Positions 1 to 6,436 are shown, counted from the first letter of the stretch. The stretch is DNA of 6,779 bases from an uncultured Alphaproteobacteria bacterium (GCA_913044255.1 CAJWOI010000147.1:1-6779); one strand, 5' to 3'. The notes: a model not told the origin generated them from the sequence alone. A program made the numbers and translations.

Positions 1-620
1 ATCTCATTACTGGTCACCTGCAACCTAGCGCCGGAGAGGTGCGCTACAAAGGAGACATCATCAGTGGTTTAGCGCCACATAAAATAGTTAAGCAGGGCCT
101 GGCGCGGTCTTTTCAACGCATTAACATTTACCCACGTATGACAGTGTTCCAGAACGTTCAAGTAGCCTTAATTGCTCAACATAACCAGCATCTCAACTTT
201 TTCACCCGAGCTCACAATTTACATAAAGGAGACACCGAAAATTTGTTGGAGCTAGTAGATCTTTTAGGAGAAACAGGGGGCATCGCAGGTGAACTTGCAT
301 ATGGAAAACAAAAACAACTGGAATTGGCCATTGCACTTGCCGCCAATCCCCAGATGTTGCTGCTTGATGAGCCCACAGCGGGCATGTCGCCTAATGAAAC
401 AACGGAGTCAATCCAGCTCATCAATAATATTGCAGAGAGCCGGTCTTTGACCCTTTTATTTACAGAGCACGATATGAGTGTCGTTTTTGGTATTGCCGAT
501 CGAATAAGTGTATTACATCACGGACAAATTTTAGCCTCCGGATCTCCCGACGACGTACGAAACGACTCAGAAGTAAGAAAAGTATACCTGGGTGAGGGAT
601 TGGATGATGCCTCAACTTGA
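1..620 (+). CDS. livG: LivG-type branched-chain amino acid (HAAT) ABC transporter ATP-binding protein, 5'-truncated by the window
   Basis: This is the C-terminal part of a cytoplasmic ATPase subunit that would pair with LivF to drive a LivHM-type importer. The reading frame is open from base 3 (LITGHLQPSAGEV...), so the true start and the Walker A motif lie upstream. An internal GTG at 39 is not a credible start because the residues before it match the family (ITG...P..G). About 205 residues are visible. They include the Q-loop region (ARSFQ), an ABC signature LAYGKQKQLE (294-323), where LivG proteins usually have L[AS]YGQQR, Walker B MLLLDEP (354-374) and the switch histidine in TEHDM (His codon 468-470). 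The C-terminal GQILASGSP and YLGEG segments are typical of LivG. The stop overlaps the start of the livF-like gene, which indicates translational coupling. The family is clear. The substrate is not, since HAAT importers also carry amides, urea, aromatic acids and other compounds. Confidence 0.93.
   Translation, partial: LITGHLQPSAGEVRYKGDIISGLAPHKIVKQGLARSFQRINIYPRMTVFQNVQVALIAQHNQHLNFFTRAHNLHKGDTENLLELVDLLGETGGIAGELAYGKQKQLELAIALAANPQMLLLDEPTAGMSPNETTESIQLINNIAESRSLTLLFTEHDMSVVFGIADRISVLHHGQILASGSPDDVRNDSEVRKVYLGEGLDDAST
594..598 (+). promoter_or_regulatory. Ribosome binding site of the LivF-type gene, inside the end of livG
   Basis: The purine run GAGGG lies within the last codons of livG, 5 nt before ATG 604 and 8 nt before ATG 607. 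It supports one of these two ATGs over the upstream in-frame GTG at 592, which would begin before or within the Shine-Dalgarno sequence. The position within livG suggests coupled translation of the two ATPases. Confidence 0.6.
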
Positions 621-1314
621 GGTCAAAGAAATTCACGCTTCCTATGACATGAGTCATGTTTTATTTGGCGTTTCTTTTAATGTAGAGCCAGGACAATGTG
701 TTTCCTTGATTGGAAGGAATGGGGTCGGGAAAACAACGACGATGCGTTCTATCATCGGCCTCACACCCGCCCAAGAAGGCCAAATTATATTCGAAGGCAC
801 GGATATTACCCGCTTTCCCACACACAAAATCGCGAAACTCGGCATTGCGTTTGTGCCGGAAGAACGACACATTTTCCCGGAGCTTTCAGTATGGGAGAAT
901 CTTGATATAGCCCGACGCCAACCACTAAACGGCGGCACGGCTTGGAGTGAGGAGGAGGTTTACGAGTTGTTCCCTGACCTAGAGGAAATACGTGAGCGAC
1001 TGGGGGGTGTCTTATCCGGGGGCCAACAACAGATGCTAACCGTGGCACGAAGCCTGATGGGCAACCCAAGACTGTTGATTCTCGATGAACCATCTGAGGG
1101 ATTGGCGCCAAAAGTGGTAGAGACACTTCGTGAACGAATCACACGCCTTAAAGACGGTGGTATGTCAATCCTTCTGGCAGAGCAGAATTTAAAATTTGTC
1201 CTCTCTCTGAGCGATTACTGCCATATTATGGAAAAAGGTCAAATTAAGTATTCGGGATCTCCGCAGGAACTTCGCAAGAATTCTCAAATTCAGCAGAAAT
1301 ACCTAACTTTATGA
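607..1314 (+). CDS. livF: LivF-type branched-chain amino acid (HAAT) ABC transporter ATP-binding protein
   Basis: This is the second ATPase subunit of the importer, complete at 235 aa from ATG 607 (236 aa if ATG 604 is used), the normal LivF length. Numbered from 607, Walker A GRNGVGKTT is at 36-44, the signature LSGGQ at 136-140 and Walker B LLILDE at 156-161. The Q-loop region reads FVPEERHIFP, with Glu where most ABC ATPases have Gln. The switch position is Gln193 (AEQN) instead of His. Both changes are common in LivF proteins and do not indicate decay. The start was chosen because the first residues MPQLEVKEIHASY match LivF N-termini and a GAGGG site lies 8 nt upstream. The gene overlaps the end of livG by 14 bp. 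A 97-bp gap separates it from the LLM oxidoreductase gene, so the ATPases may be the last genes of a transporter operon or continue into the enzyme genes. The family assignment is firm; the transported substrate is unknown. Confidence 0.95.
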   Translation: MPQLEVKEIHASYDMSHVLFGVSFNVEPGQCVSLIGRNGVGKTTTMRSIIGLTPAQEGQIIFEGTDITRFPTHKIAKLGIAFVPEERHIFPELSVWENLDIARRQPLNGGTAWSEEEVYELFPDLEEIRERLGGVLSGGQQQMLTVARSLMGNPRLLILDEPSEGLAPKVVETLRERITRLKDGGMSILLAEQNLKFVLSLSDYCHIMEKGQIKYSGSPQELRKNSQIQQKYLTL

Positions 1315-1354
1315 AATCCTTCCAAAGTAGATACGTGTTTCAATCAACCATGGA

Positions 1355-1397
1355 GTAACACGCACGTTGTTACAATTCTCAACAAGTTTTCAATTGT
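1355..1397 (+). repeat. Overlapping inverted repeats in the gap before the LLM oxidoreductase gene
   Basis: GTAACA (1355-1360) and TGTTAC (1368-1373) form a perfect 6-bp inverted repeat with a 7-nt spacer. Overlapping it, ACAATT (1372-1377) pairs with AATTGT (1392-1397) across 14 nt. TTGTTACAA (1367-1375) is itself symmetrical around its central T. There is no T-tract after either hairpin, so this does not look like an intrinsic terminator for livF. The location 15-57 bp before the next start codon would suit an operator or a leader structure. No regulator is present in the window to test this. Function is inferred from symmetry and position only. Confidence 0.35.
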
Positions 1398-1401
1398 CGG
1401 C

Positions 1402-1405
1402 GGAG
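1402..1405 (+). promoter_or_regulatory. Ribosome binding site of the LLM oxidoreductase gene
   Basis: GGAG sits 6 nt before ATG 1412. A second ATG at 1408 is in a different frame and only 2 nt from this site, so 1412 is the preferred start. The encoded MDFGMQFFP is a typical LLM-family N-terminus (first beta strand), which agrees. Confidence 0.65.
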
Positions 1406-1411
1406 ATATGA

Positions 1412-2461
1412 ATGGATTTTGGTATGCAATTCTTCCCATGCGTGGGACCTGAAACCAAACCGGCAAACCAATATTTTTCCGAGTGCCTATCGCTGGTCAG
1501 TCTAGCCGATGAGTATGGGTACAACCATATCAGAATCGTCGAACATTATTTTCATGCATACGGTGGGTACAGCCCCAATCCGATAGTATTCCTATCCGCA
1601 GCTTCCCAACGCACACATAAAGCGCGTCTTATTACGGGCGCCATCCTCCCAATCTTTAACAATCCTCTCAAGCTTGCGGGTGAAATAGGTATGCTAGATG
1701 CCATCTCTGATGGGCGTATAGAGGTTGGTTTCGCTCGTGCTTTTCTTCCGCATGAGTTCAATCGGTTTAACGTCTCGCTCGACGAAAGCAAAGCTCGTTT
1801 TATTGAAGGTATGGAGCATATCCGGGCGCTGCTAGAAAATAATGAATATGCCGCTGAAGGAGAATTCCACCAGTTTCCTCCCACGACTTCCCTCCCGAGA
1901 CCCACTCAGCATCCACGGCCACCGTTTTGGATCGCTGCCTTCGCTACGCCTGAATCCTTTGCCGCGGCCGGCACAGCCGGTCACGCCGTTATGGCAATTC
2001 CTTTGTCCGGTGGACGTATGGGGGAACTTATCGGTTTGTATAGAGAGGCATGGCACAAGGCGGGGCATCCGGGGAATGGTCGGGTCATGTTGGCATTTCA
2101 CATGTTCTGTTGGCCCGACGCCGCGGAAGCTATCGAATATTCACGAGAGCGACTTAACGGGTATCTGTCCTCACTTGTGGATGCGGCATCAGATTGGATC
2201 GGTGGCGCAAAATCTTCGGACTATCCAGGGTACGACAAAATAATGGCAGGTTTAGCTGAGGAAACATTTGAGAGTCAGGTAACCAAGGGCGCCGCATGGA
2301 TAGGAACGCCTGAACAGATTTGTGAGCAGATTGTTGACTATCAGAAACTAGTTGGTGACTTTGAAGTGGCTTCGCTGCAGGTTAATTTCCATGATATGCC
2401 TCTGGAATTGGCAGAATCTTCAGTAAAACTATTTTCCAAAGAGGTGATGCCGCGTTTTTAG
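1412..2461 (+). CDS. LLM class (luciferase-like) flavin-dependent oxidoreductase
   Basis: This 349-aa protein belongs to the bacterial luciferase-like superfamily, cytoplasmic TIM-barrel enzymes that use FMN or F420. The FMN users are mostly two-component monooxygenases supplied with reduced flavin by a separate reductase. Visible family marks are the N-terminal strand MDFGMQFFP, the motif VEHYF at 43-47 followed by YGGYSPNP at 50-57 (family pattern EHHF...G....P), RT at 67-68 before the strand ARLITGAILPI, and the hallmark LDAISDGRIEVGFAR at 95-109. The segment FNVSLDESKARFIEGME matches the usual F.V...E...RF.E..E helix. Near the C-terminus, GTPEQICEQIVDY is the common LLM sequence before the last helices. 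Length is normal. No flavin reductase is visible nearby, so the cofactor source is unknown. The neighbours (an importer, a DUF3237 protein, a ThDP enzyme and a cupin) suggest that it oxidises the imported compound or an intermediate. Whether it acts as a monooxygenase or as another type of oxidoreductase cannot be decided from sequence. Confidence 0.9.
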   Translation: MDFGMQFFPCVGPETKPANQYFSECLSLVSLADEYGYNHIRIVEHYFHAYGGYSPNPIVFLSAASQRTHKARLITGAILPIFNNPLKLAGEIGMLDAISDGRIEVGFARAFLPHEFNRFNVSLDESKARFIEGMEHIRALLENNEYAAEGEFHQFPPTTSLPRPTQHPRPPFWIAAFATPESFAAAGTAGHAVMAIPLSGGRMGELIGLYREAWHKAGHPGNGRVMLAFHMFCWPDAAEAIEYSRERLNGYLSSLVDAASDWIGGAKSSDYPGYDKIMAGLAEETFESQVTKGAAWIGTPEQICEQIVDYQKLVGDFEVASLQVNFHDMPLELAESSVKLFSKEVMPRF

Positions 2462-2502
2462 GCGAGTATCTGTGTCTACGCTATAACCATGTGTGGAACA
2501 TC

Positions 2503-2512
2503 TTGTGCACAA
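2503..2512 (+). repeat. 10-bp perfect palindrome TTGTGCACAA upstream of the DUF3237 gene
   Basis: TTGTGCACAA equals its own reverse complement and lies in the 128-bp gap between the LLM and DUF3237 genes, 77 bp before the chosen start codon. The TTGT/ACAA half-sites spaced by 2 bp resemble operators of FCD-type GntR repressors (TTGTATACAA-like, core GT...AC), which often control catabolic clusters. This is a resemblance only, since no regulator gene is in view. Confidence 0.4.
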
Positions 2513-2525
2513 TATTCTTCCTTCA

Positions 2526-2542
2526 CGAAAGATTTACTTTCG
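2526..2542 (+). repeat. Perfect 6-bp hairpin CGAAAG-ATTTA-CTTTCG
   Basis: CGAAAG (2526-2531) and CTTTCG (2537-2542) pair perfectly around a 5-nt loop in the gap before the DUF3237 gene. There is no following T-tract on either strand, so an intrinsic terminator is unlikely. It lies between the two palindromes at 2503-2512 and 2562-2575 and may be a third symmetrical protein-binding site or a leader RNA hairpin. Confidence 0.35.
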
Positions 2543-2561
2543 AACACCATCGTTCATCAAA

Positions 2562-2575
2562 TTGTTTGCAAACAA
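2562..2575 (+). promoter_or_regulatory. 14-bp perfect palindrome TTGTTTGCAAACAA, operator candidate of the DUF3237 gene
   Basis: All 14 bases are self-complementary (TTGTTTG/CAAACAA). A match this long is less likely by chance than the other repeats in the window. It ends 14 bp before ATG 2590, where a bound repressor could block transcription or translation initiation. The symmetry suits a dimeric helix-turn-helix regulator of LacI, TetR or GntR type. I found no confident -35/-10 pair beside it. Confidence 0.45.
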
Positions 2576-2589
2576 ACGGATCCAAATCG

Positions 2590-3060
2590 ATGACACAACC
2601 AACACCTCTTAAAACCGAGTTTCTTTGCACCATGCAAATTTATGTCGTTCATAGCCATATTTTAAAGGATATACCCAGTGGTGAACGTCGACGCATCGAT
2701 GTGTTTGGAGAGGGCACTGTTTCTGGACCCCGACTGAACGGAACAGTTATGCCGGGTGGCGCCGATGCATTGCTCACCCGTAAAGATGGTTCTTTAACTC
2801 CTGATGTCCGCCTAGTCATTAGGACACAAGATGACGGCCTGATATTCGTACAATACAAAGGCATTCGACACGGGAAACCAGACGCCATGGCCCGTATTGC
2901 GGCTGGAGAAAATGTTGATCCAGAAGAGTACTATCTACGTAATGCACTTTTTTTTGAGACTAGTTCGGGCCCGTACGACTGGCTAAACCATATCGTGGCC
3001 ATCGGCGTAGGACGAAGAGAGCCAGATTGTGCAGTATATGACGTTTATGAGATTCTTTGA
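2590..3060 (+). CDS. DUF3237 (UPF0311) family protein
   Basis: This is a small soluble protein of 156 aa from ATG 2590, the usual size for DUF3237 proteins. Family marks include GTVSGPRLNGTVMPGGAD at 42-59, RKDGSLTPDVRLVIRTQDDG at 64-83, GIRHG at 91-95, the stretch MARIAAGENVDPEEYYLR at 100-117, and FETSSGPYDWLN at 122-133 with a following GVGRR. There is no signal peptide or membrane segment. The biochemical role of the family is not firmly known to me. It recurs in catabolic neighbourhoods and is predicted to be a beta-rich barrel. The start at 2590 is chosen over a GTG at 2491, which would add 33 atypical residues and place the palindromes inside the coding sequence. A weak GGA lies 9 nt before 2590, and ATG 2632 is a less likely alternative because it removes family-like residues. 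Its place between the LLM enzyme and the binding protein suggests a role in the same pathway. Confidence 0.88.
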   Translation: MTQPTPLKTEFLCTMQIYVVHSHILKDIPSGERRRIDVFGEGTVSGPRLNGTVMPGGADALLTRKDGSLTPDVRLVIRTQDDGLIFVQYKGIRHGKPDAMARIAAGENVDPEEYYLRNALFFETSSGPYDWLNHIVAIGVGRREPDCAVYDVYEIL

Positions 3061-3196
3061 TCCAGTGGCCGAAAAGGTCATAGGGTGCAAGATGAAATAG
3101 CGCCGAATTCCTGGGTTCAACACATAGAACGTGACTTGTACGAAAAAAAAACGTTAGCACGAACGCTTCAACATTATTGTGATAGCATACACCGTT

Positions 3197-3214
3197 GATA
3201 CTGGATACGGTATC
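3197..3214 (+). repeat. GATAC direct and inverted repeat before the binding-protein gene
   Basis: GATAC occurs at 3197-3201 and again at 3204-3208, followed after one base by its inverse GTATC at 3210-3214. GATAC-G-GTATC is therefore an 11-bp near-palindrome with an odd centre. It ends 31 bp before ATG 3246 in the 185-bp gap. The upstream part of this gap also holds a run of nine A (3143-3151) but no clear promoter hexamers that I can defend. A regulatory role is possible, but the repeat is short enough to be chance. Confidence 0.25.
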
Positions 3215-3245
3215 TCGGACCAAACTATGTAACCTCCTATATCTT

Positions 3246-4574
3246 ATGATCATGAGACAAACTCCCCAACAATTTTACGCCAAAATACAAAGCATCCTAT
3301 TTGCAGGCGCAGCAATCATTTCCGGATTTATGGTGACCCCCAGTGCATATGCTGACGATGCAACCGTATTAAGACTCGGGATCGTTAGTTTTCTCTCCGG
3401 GCCAGCAGCCGGACCATTTGGGGTTCCTGCCGCAAATGCAGCAAAAATGATGGTCGACGCTTTGAATGCCGGACATGTCCCCTCTCCCTATGAGGCACGC
3501 GGGATAGCCGGGGCACAAGTCGAGGCCATTATGGTCGATGAAGCCGGCGGGGTTACCAAGCAGGTTATTGAATTTCGAAATATGATTCAGCGGCGTGGTG
3601 TCGACGTAGTGATCGGCTACATTTCTAGCGGAAGCTGCCTCGGAATCGCTCCGGTGGCGGAAGAAATGAAGGTACTAACTGTATTTCATACTTGCGGCAC
3701 TCCGCGTATTTTTGAAGAAGGGAACTACCGATACGTGTTCCGTACAGCATCTCACTCAGCAATGGACGGGATTGGTGCAGCACGCTACCTGATTGACCGC
3801 TTCCCGGACTTACAAACGTACGCCGGTATAAACCAGAACTATGCATGGGGTCATGATTCATGGCGCGACTTTGAGGGCGCGCTACGGATTCTAAAGCCCG
3901 ATCTTCAATTTAAGACGCATCAATTGCCCAAGTTATTCGCCGGGCAATACAACGCTGAAATTTCAGCTTTGCTCGTAAGTCGGTCTGAAGCAATCCATTC
4001 GAGTTTGTTTGGCGGAGATCTGGAGGCATTTACGTTCCAGGCGACGGCTCGTGGATTGCATAAAACAGCAAAGTTGATCCTAACCACGGGTGAAACAATG
4101 ATGTTCCAGCTCGCAGCGCAACTTCCCGATGGTTTGATATTGGGAGCGCGCGGACCTTACGGGGTCTTTGCCGCTGATACGCCGATCAACAAATGGTTCC
4201 GCCACGAGTTTGAGGAACGTTTTGGCGCTCCTCCAACTTATCCCGCATACATGATGGGCCAAGCCATATTGGGACTGAAATCGGCATACGAAACAGCTGA
4301 CCTGGCTAATGGCCCACCGGACATAGAATCCGTTGTCGATTCCTTCTCTTTTCTTGAGTACACGGCAATCGGGACAACTGTCAAAATGGCTCTTGGTAAC
4401 GGACATCAAGCGATAACTGGGATCTCCTATGGAGTTTTTGGGCATAGTGAAGATACTGGTGCACCCATCATCACCGATGTGATTTCTTACTCAGCGAACT
4501 GCGTCAATCCGCCGGCGACCACCAACACCGAGGACTGGATCTCCCAAGGCATGCCAGGCGCAGAGTGCGAATAA
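3246..4574 (+). CDS. HAAT-family ABC transporter periplasmic substrate-binding protein (LivK-like)
   Basis: This exported receptor would deliver ligand to the LivHMGF-type importer whose ATPases lie upstream. It is 442 aa from ATG 3246 (440 aa from ATG 3252). Residues 4-36 form a Sec signal peptide: charged start with Arg4 and Lys13, hydrophobic core ILFAGAAIISGFMV at 17-30, and AYA at 34-36 before a likely cut at Asp37. The mature part opens with LRLGIVSFLSGPAAGPFGVPAANAA, typical of type I Peripla_BP_6 folds. It continues with VDVVIGYISSG, then TAYPAYMMGQA-like sequence near residues 330-340 where family members have YDA. No lipobox is present, so the protein should be soluble. Four cysteines are in the mature chain (131, 150, 419, 441) and could form two disulfides. 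No good Shine-Dalgarno precedes 3246 or 3252, so the start rests on the signal peptide; a TTG at 3195 is possible but would give an unusually long leader. The ligand is unknown. The gene lies between enzyme genes, not beside the permeases. Confidence 0.92.
   Translation: MIMRQTPQQFYAKIQSILFAGAAIISGFMVTPSAYADDATVLRLGIVSFLSGPAAGPFGVPAANAAKMMVDALNAGHVPSPYEARGIAGAQVEAIMVDEAGGVTKQVIEFRNMIQRRGVDVVIGYISSGSCLGIAPVAEEMKVLTVFHTCGTPRIFEEGNYRYVFRTASHSAMDGIGAARYLIDRFPDLQTYAGINQNYAWGHDSWRDFEGALRILKPDLQFKTHQLPKLFAGQYNAEISALLVSRSEAIHSSLFGGDLEAFTFQATARGLHKTAKLILTTGETMMFQLAAQLPDGLILGARGPYGVFAADTPINKWFRHEFEERFGAPPTYPAYMMGQAILGLKSAYETADLANGPPDIESVVDSFSFLEYTAIGTTVKMALGNGHQAITGISYGVFGHSEDTGAPIITDVISYSANCVNPPATTNTEDWISQGMPGAECE
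3282..3353 (+). other. Signal peptide core and cleavage region of the binding protein
   Basis: This segment encodes Lys13 through Ala36 of the binding protein, which includes the hydrophobic core and the AYA cleavage site. Cleavage after Ala36 would leave a mature N-terminus starting DDATVLRLG. The three-part structure supports Sec export to the periplasm and fixes the start to ATG 3246 or 3252. Confidence 0.8.
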
Positions 4575-4626
4575 TGATTTTTAGCACTAGGGCGGAGACC
4601 AACCTCACACATTTGAAGACAAAATA

Positions 4627-6417
4627 ATGCCGACGATGAAAGGCGGAGAACTCGTCACCGAATTTTTGGTAAAGGAAAATATTCCGTACGTATTTGGCAT
4701 ATGCGGACATGGCAATGTGGGCATATTGGATGCGTTACATCAAGCGCAAGACCAAATCACTTTGATTTCCCCGCGCCACGAACAAACAGCAGGCCATATG
4801 GCGGACGCGTATTTTCGGGTACGACATGAACCGGTTGCGACCCTAACCTCATGCGGGCCAGGATCTGCGAATCTAATCATGTCATTGGCAAACGCTCTTG
4901 CAGATTCCTCTGCATTTTTGGCGATCACGGCCAACGTGCCCACCCAGCAATTTAATAGAGGCCCTTTTCAGGAGCTCAACCGGCACAATCAGGCCGATTT
5001 TCCCTCTCTGGTACGTCCCGTCGTAAAAAGAAGTTTCCAAGCATACCGAGTTGAAATGCTGCCCCTCATGTTGCGACAAGCAACCACCACCATGCTCTCC
5101 GGACGACCAGGTCCAGTCAATTTAGATATTCCCTTTAACCTGTTCCAAGAAGAGGCAAATATCGAGGTCCTAAATTCCGGGGTAGCGTCGATTAGTCAAC
5201 GCTCAGGCGCATCGCCAGAAGATATCTCAACGGTAGCCAACCTGCTTTTAAACTCAGAACGGCCCTTATTGTTTGTCGGCCATGGGGTAACACTCTCGGA
5301 AGCTAGTGAGGAATTAAGCACGTTAGTCCAACGCCTTAATATTCCAATTGTTAGTTCTCCAAACGGGATGGGTTGTGTCGATATGCGAATACCGCAGTCC
5401 GTGGGATTCATTGGTCGAAATGGCGCTTACCCAGCTAATCAGGCTGGACGTCATTGCGACCTTCTGTTGGCCATTGGTGCCCGCTTCGATGACAGATCTT
5501 CCTCATCATGGATTCAAGGTTACTCTTGGAACATGCCCACAACGAAGCTTATCCAAGTTGACATTGATGTCTCTGAGATAGGCCGTAACTACTCTGTTGA
5601 CCTTGGCATTGTGGCTGACGCTCGAACCTTTTTACGCCAATTGCTGAGCGAGATAGAGCAAACCGACACAAACAATGTTAACCGCCTCGATGCATGGCAG
5701 GCGGAAATTCAGGAATGGCGGCAAAAATGGAAAGCATATACGGCACCGAACTTTGATATCGAATCTTCTCCGATGCGCCCTGAACGGGTTGTCTCTGACG
5801 TACGAAAAGTACTTTCAGACGACTCCATTATCTCACTTGATTCAGGCGTGCATCACAATTGGTTTATGCAGTTTTGGGAAGCTCGCCAACCTCAAACCAT
5901 GCTAAACGCTTGGGGCTACTCTGCGATGGGCTTTGGCGTAAGCGGCATTCTTGGAGCTAAGCTTGCCGCACCTGAGCGCCCATGCGTTTCGATATGCGGG
6001 GACGGCGGCTTCACGATGACACCGCACGTGCTGTGCACTGCAGTTGAGTATGATATTCCGGCCGTCTGGCTCATTTGGAACAATTTTGCCTGGGGGGCCA
6101 TCCGAGATATCCAATACGGGTTATTTGAGGGACGTGAGCTGGGTACAGCCTTCTATAAAGGTGAAAATCAAGAGCCATATAATCCAGATTTCGCAGCAAT
6201 GGCTAGATCGTGCGGGGTTAATGCCGAGACTATTACTCACTCTCGTGATTTAGCAGGAGCACTTGAACACGCGATTAATGAGAACAAACCCTACCTGTTG
6301 GATGTGCATGTAGATGCAGAGATACGCCCGCCTGCGACAGGTACTTGGGAATTGCCGCCAATTCCTCACAAAGACCCGGTGTTTGGCAAACCATACATTC
6401 AAAATGACATGTCCTAA
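4627..6417 (+). CDS. Thiamine-diphosphate-dependent enzyme, acetolactate synthase/IolD-like superfamily
   Basis: This cytoplasmic enzyme uses ThDP to make or break carbon-carbon bonds next to a carbonyl, as in 2-oxo acid decarboxylases, carboligases, or the ring-opening hydrolase IolD. Its 596 aa show all three domains. The N-terminal Pyr domain has FGICGHGNVGILDAL at 23-37 and the catalytic Glu52 in RHEQ. A central domain spans about 190-360 (RPLLFVGHGV, LLLAIGARFDDRSS). The C-terminal PP domain has DSGVHHNW at 405-412 and the ThDP/Mg motif GDG at 458-460, with Asn485-Asn486 24 residues on, matching GDG-X24-27-N(N). The GHGNV segment resembles IolD more than classical acetolactate synthase, but no other inositol gene is in view, so I do not call it iolD. 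It begins 52 bp after the binding-protein gene and ends 28 bp before the cupin gene, consistent with co-transcription. No strong Shine-Dalgarno is seen; ATG 4636 is an alternative start. Intact catalytic residues indicate an active enzyme of unknown substrate. Confidence 0.92.
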   Translation: MPTMKGGELVTEFLVKENIPYVFGICGHGNVGILDALHQAQDQITLISPRHEQTAGHMADAYFRVRHEPVATLTSCGPGSANLIMSLANALADSSAFLAITANVPTQQFNRGPFQELNRHNQADFPSLVRPVVKRSFQAYRVEMLPLMLRQATTTMLSGRPGPVNLDIPFNLFQEEANIEVLNSGVASISQRSGASPEDISTVANLLLNSERPLLFVGHGVTLSEASEELSTLVQRLNIPIVSSPNGMGCVDMRIPQSVGFIGRNGAYPANQAGRHCDLLLAIGARFDDRSSSSWIQGYSWNMPTTKLIQVDIDVSEIGRNYSVDLGIVADARTFLRQLLSEIEQTDTNNVNRLDAWQAEIQEWRQKWKAYTAPNFDIESSPMRPERVVSDVRKVLSDDSIISLDSGVHHNWFMQFWEARQPQTMLNAWGYSAMGFGVSGILGAKLAAPERPCVSICGDGGFTMTPHVLCTAVEYDIPAVWLIWNNFAWGAIRDIQYGLFEGRELGTAFYKGENQEPYNPDFAAMARSCGVNAETITHSRDLAGALEHAINENKPYLLDVHVDAEIRPPATGTWELPPIPHKDPVFGKPYIQNDMS

Positions 6418-6436
6418 ACCTGCATCAACTGTAAAT

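Noticed and set aside
592..606. Upstream GTG start at 592 for the LivF-type gene
   Set aside because: It would add residues MRDWM not typical of LivF and begins before the GAGGG site that fits ATG 604 or 607.
806..1126. Minus-strand reading frame of 106 codons inside the LivF-type gene
   Set aside because: It is a shadow of a firmly identified gene; the peptide is low in recognisable structure.
1183..1185. Gln in place of the switch histidine in the LivF-type ATPase
   Set aside because: EQN at this position is usual for LivF proteins, so it is not a sign of inactivity.
1552..2243. Several opposite- and same-strand frames inside the LLM gene
   Set aside because: They lie fully within a conserved coding region and show no domain signatures.
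2491..2589. GTG start at 2491 extending the DUF3237 protein by 33 residues
   Set aside because: The extension does not resemble the family, makes the protein longer than usual, and would put the palindromes inside coding sequence.
3065..3084. Hairpin GTGGCC-GAAAA-GGTCAT after the DUF3237 gene as a terminator
   Set aside because: The stem is short, contains G-U pairs, and is not followed by a T-tract.
2960..3253. Minus-strand reading frame of 97 codons, with a perfect AGGAGGTT on that strand at 3231-3238
   Set aside because: It overlaps the DUF3237 gene end, its peptide has no recognisable family features, and no ATG or GTG lies at a proper distance after the AGGAGGTT.
4575..4626. GGCGGAG at 4591-4597 as ribosome binding site of the ThDP enzyme gene
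   Set aside because: It is 29 nt from the ATG, too far to place the ribosome at that start.
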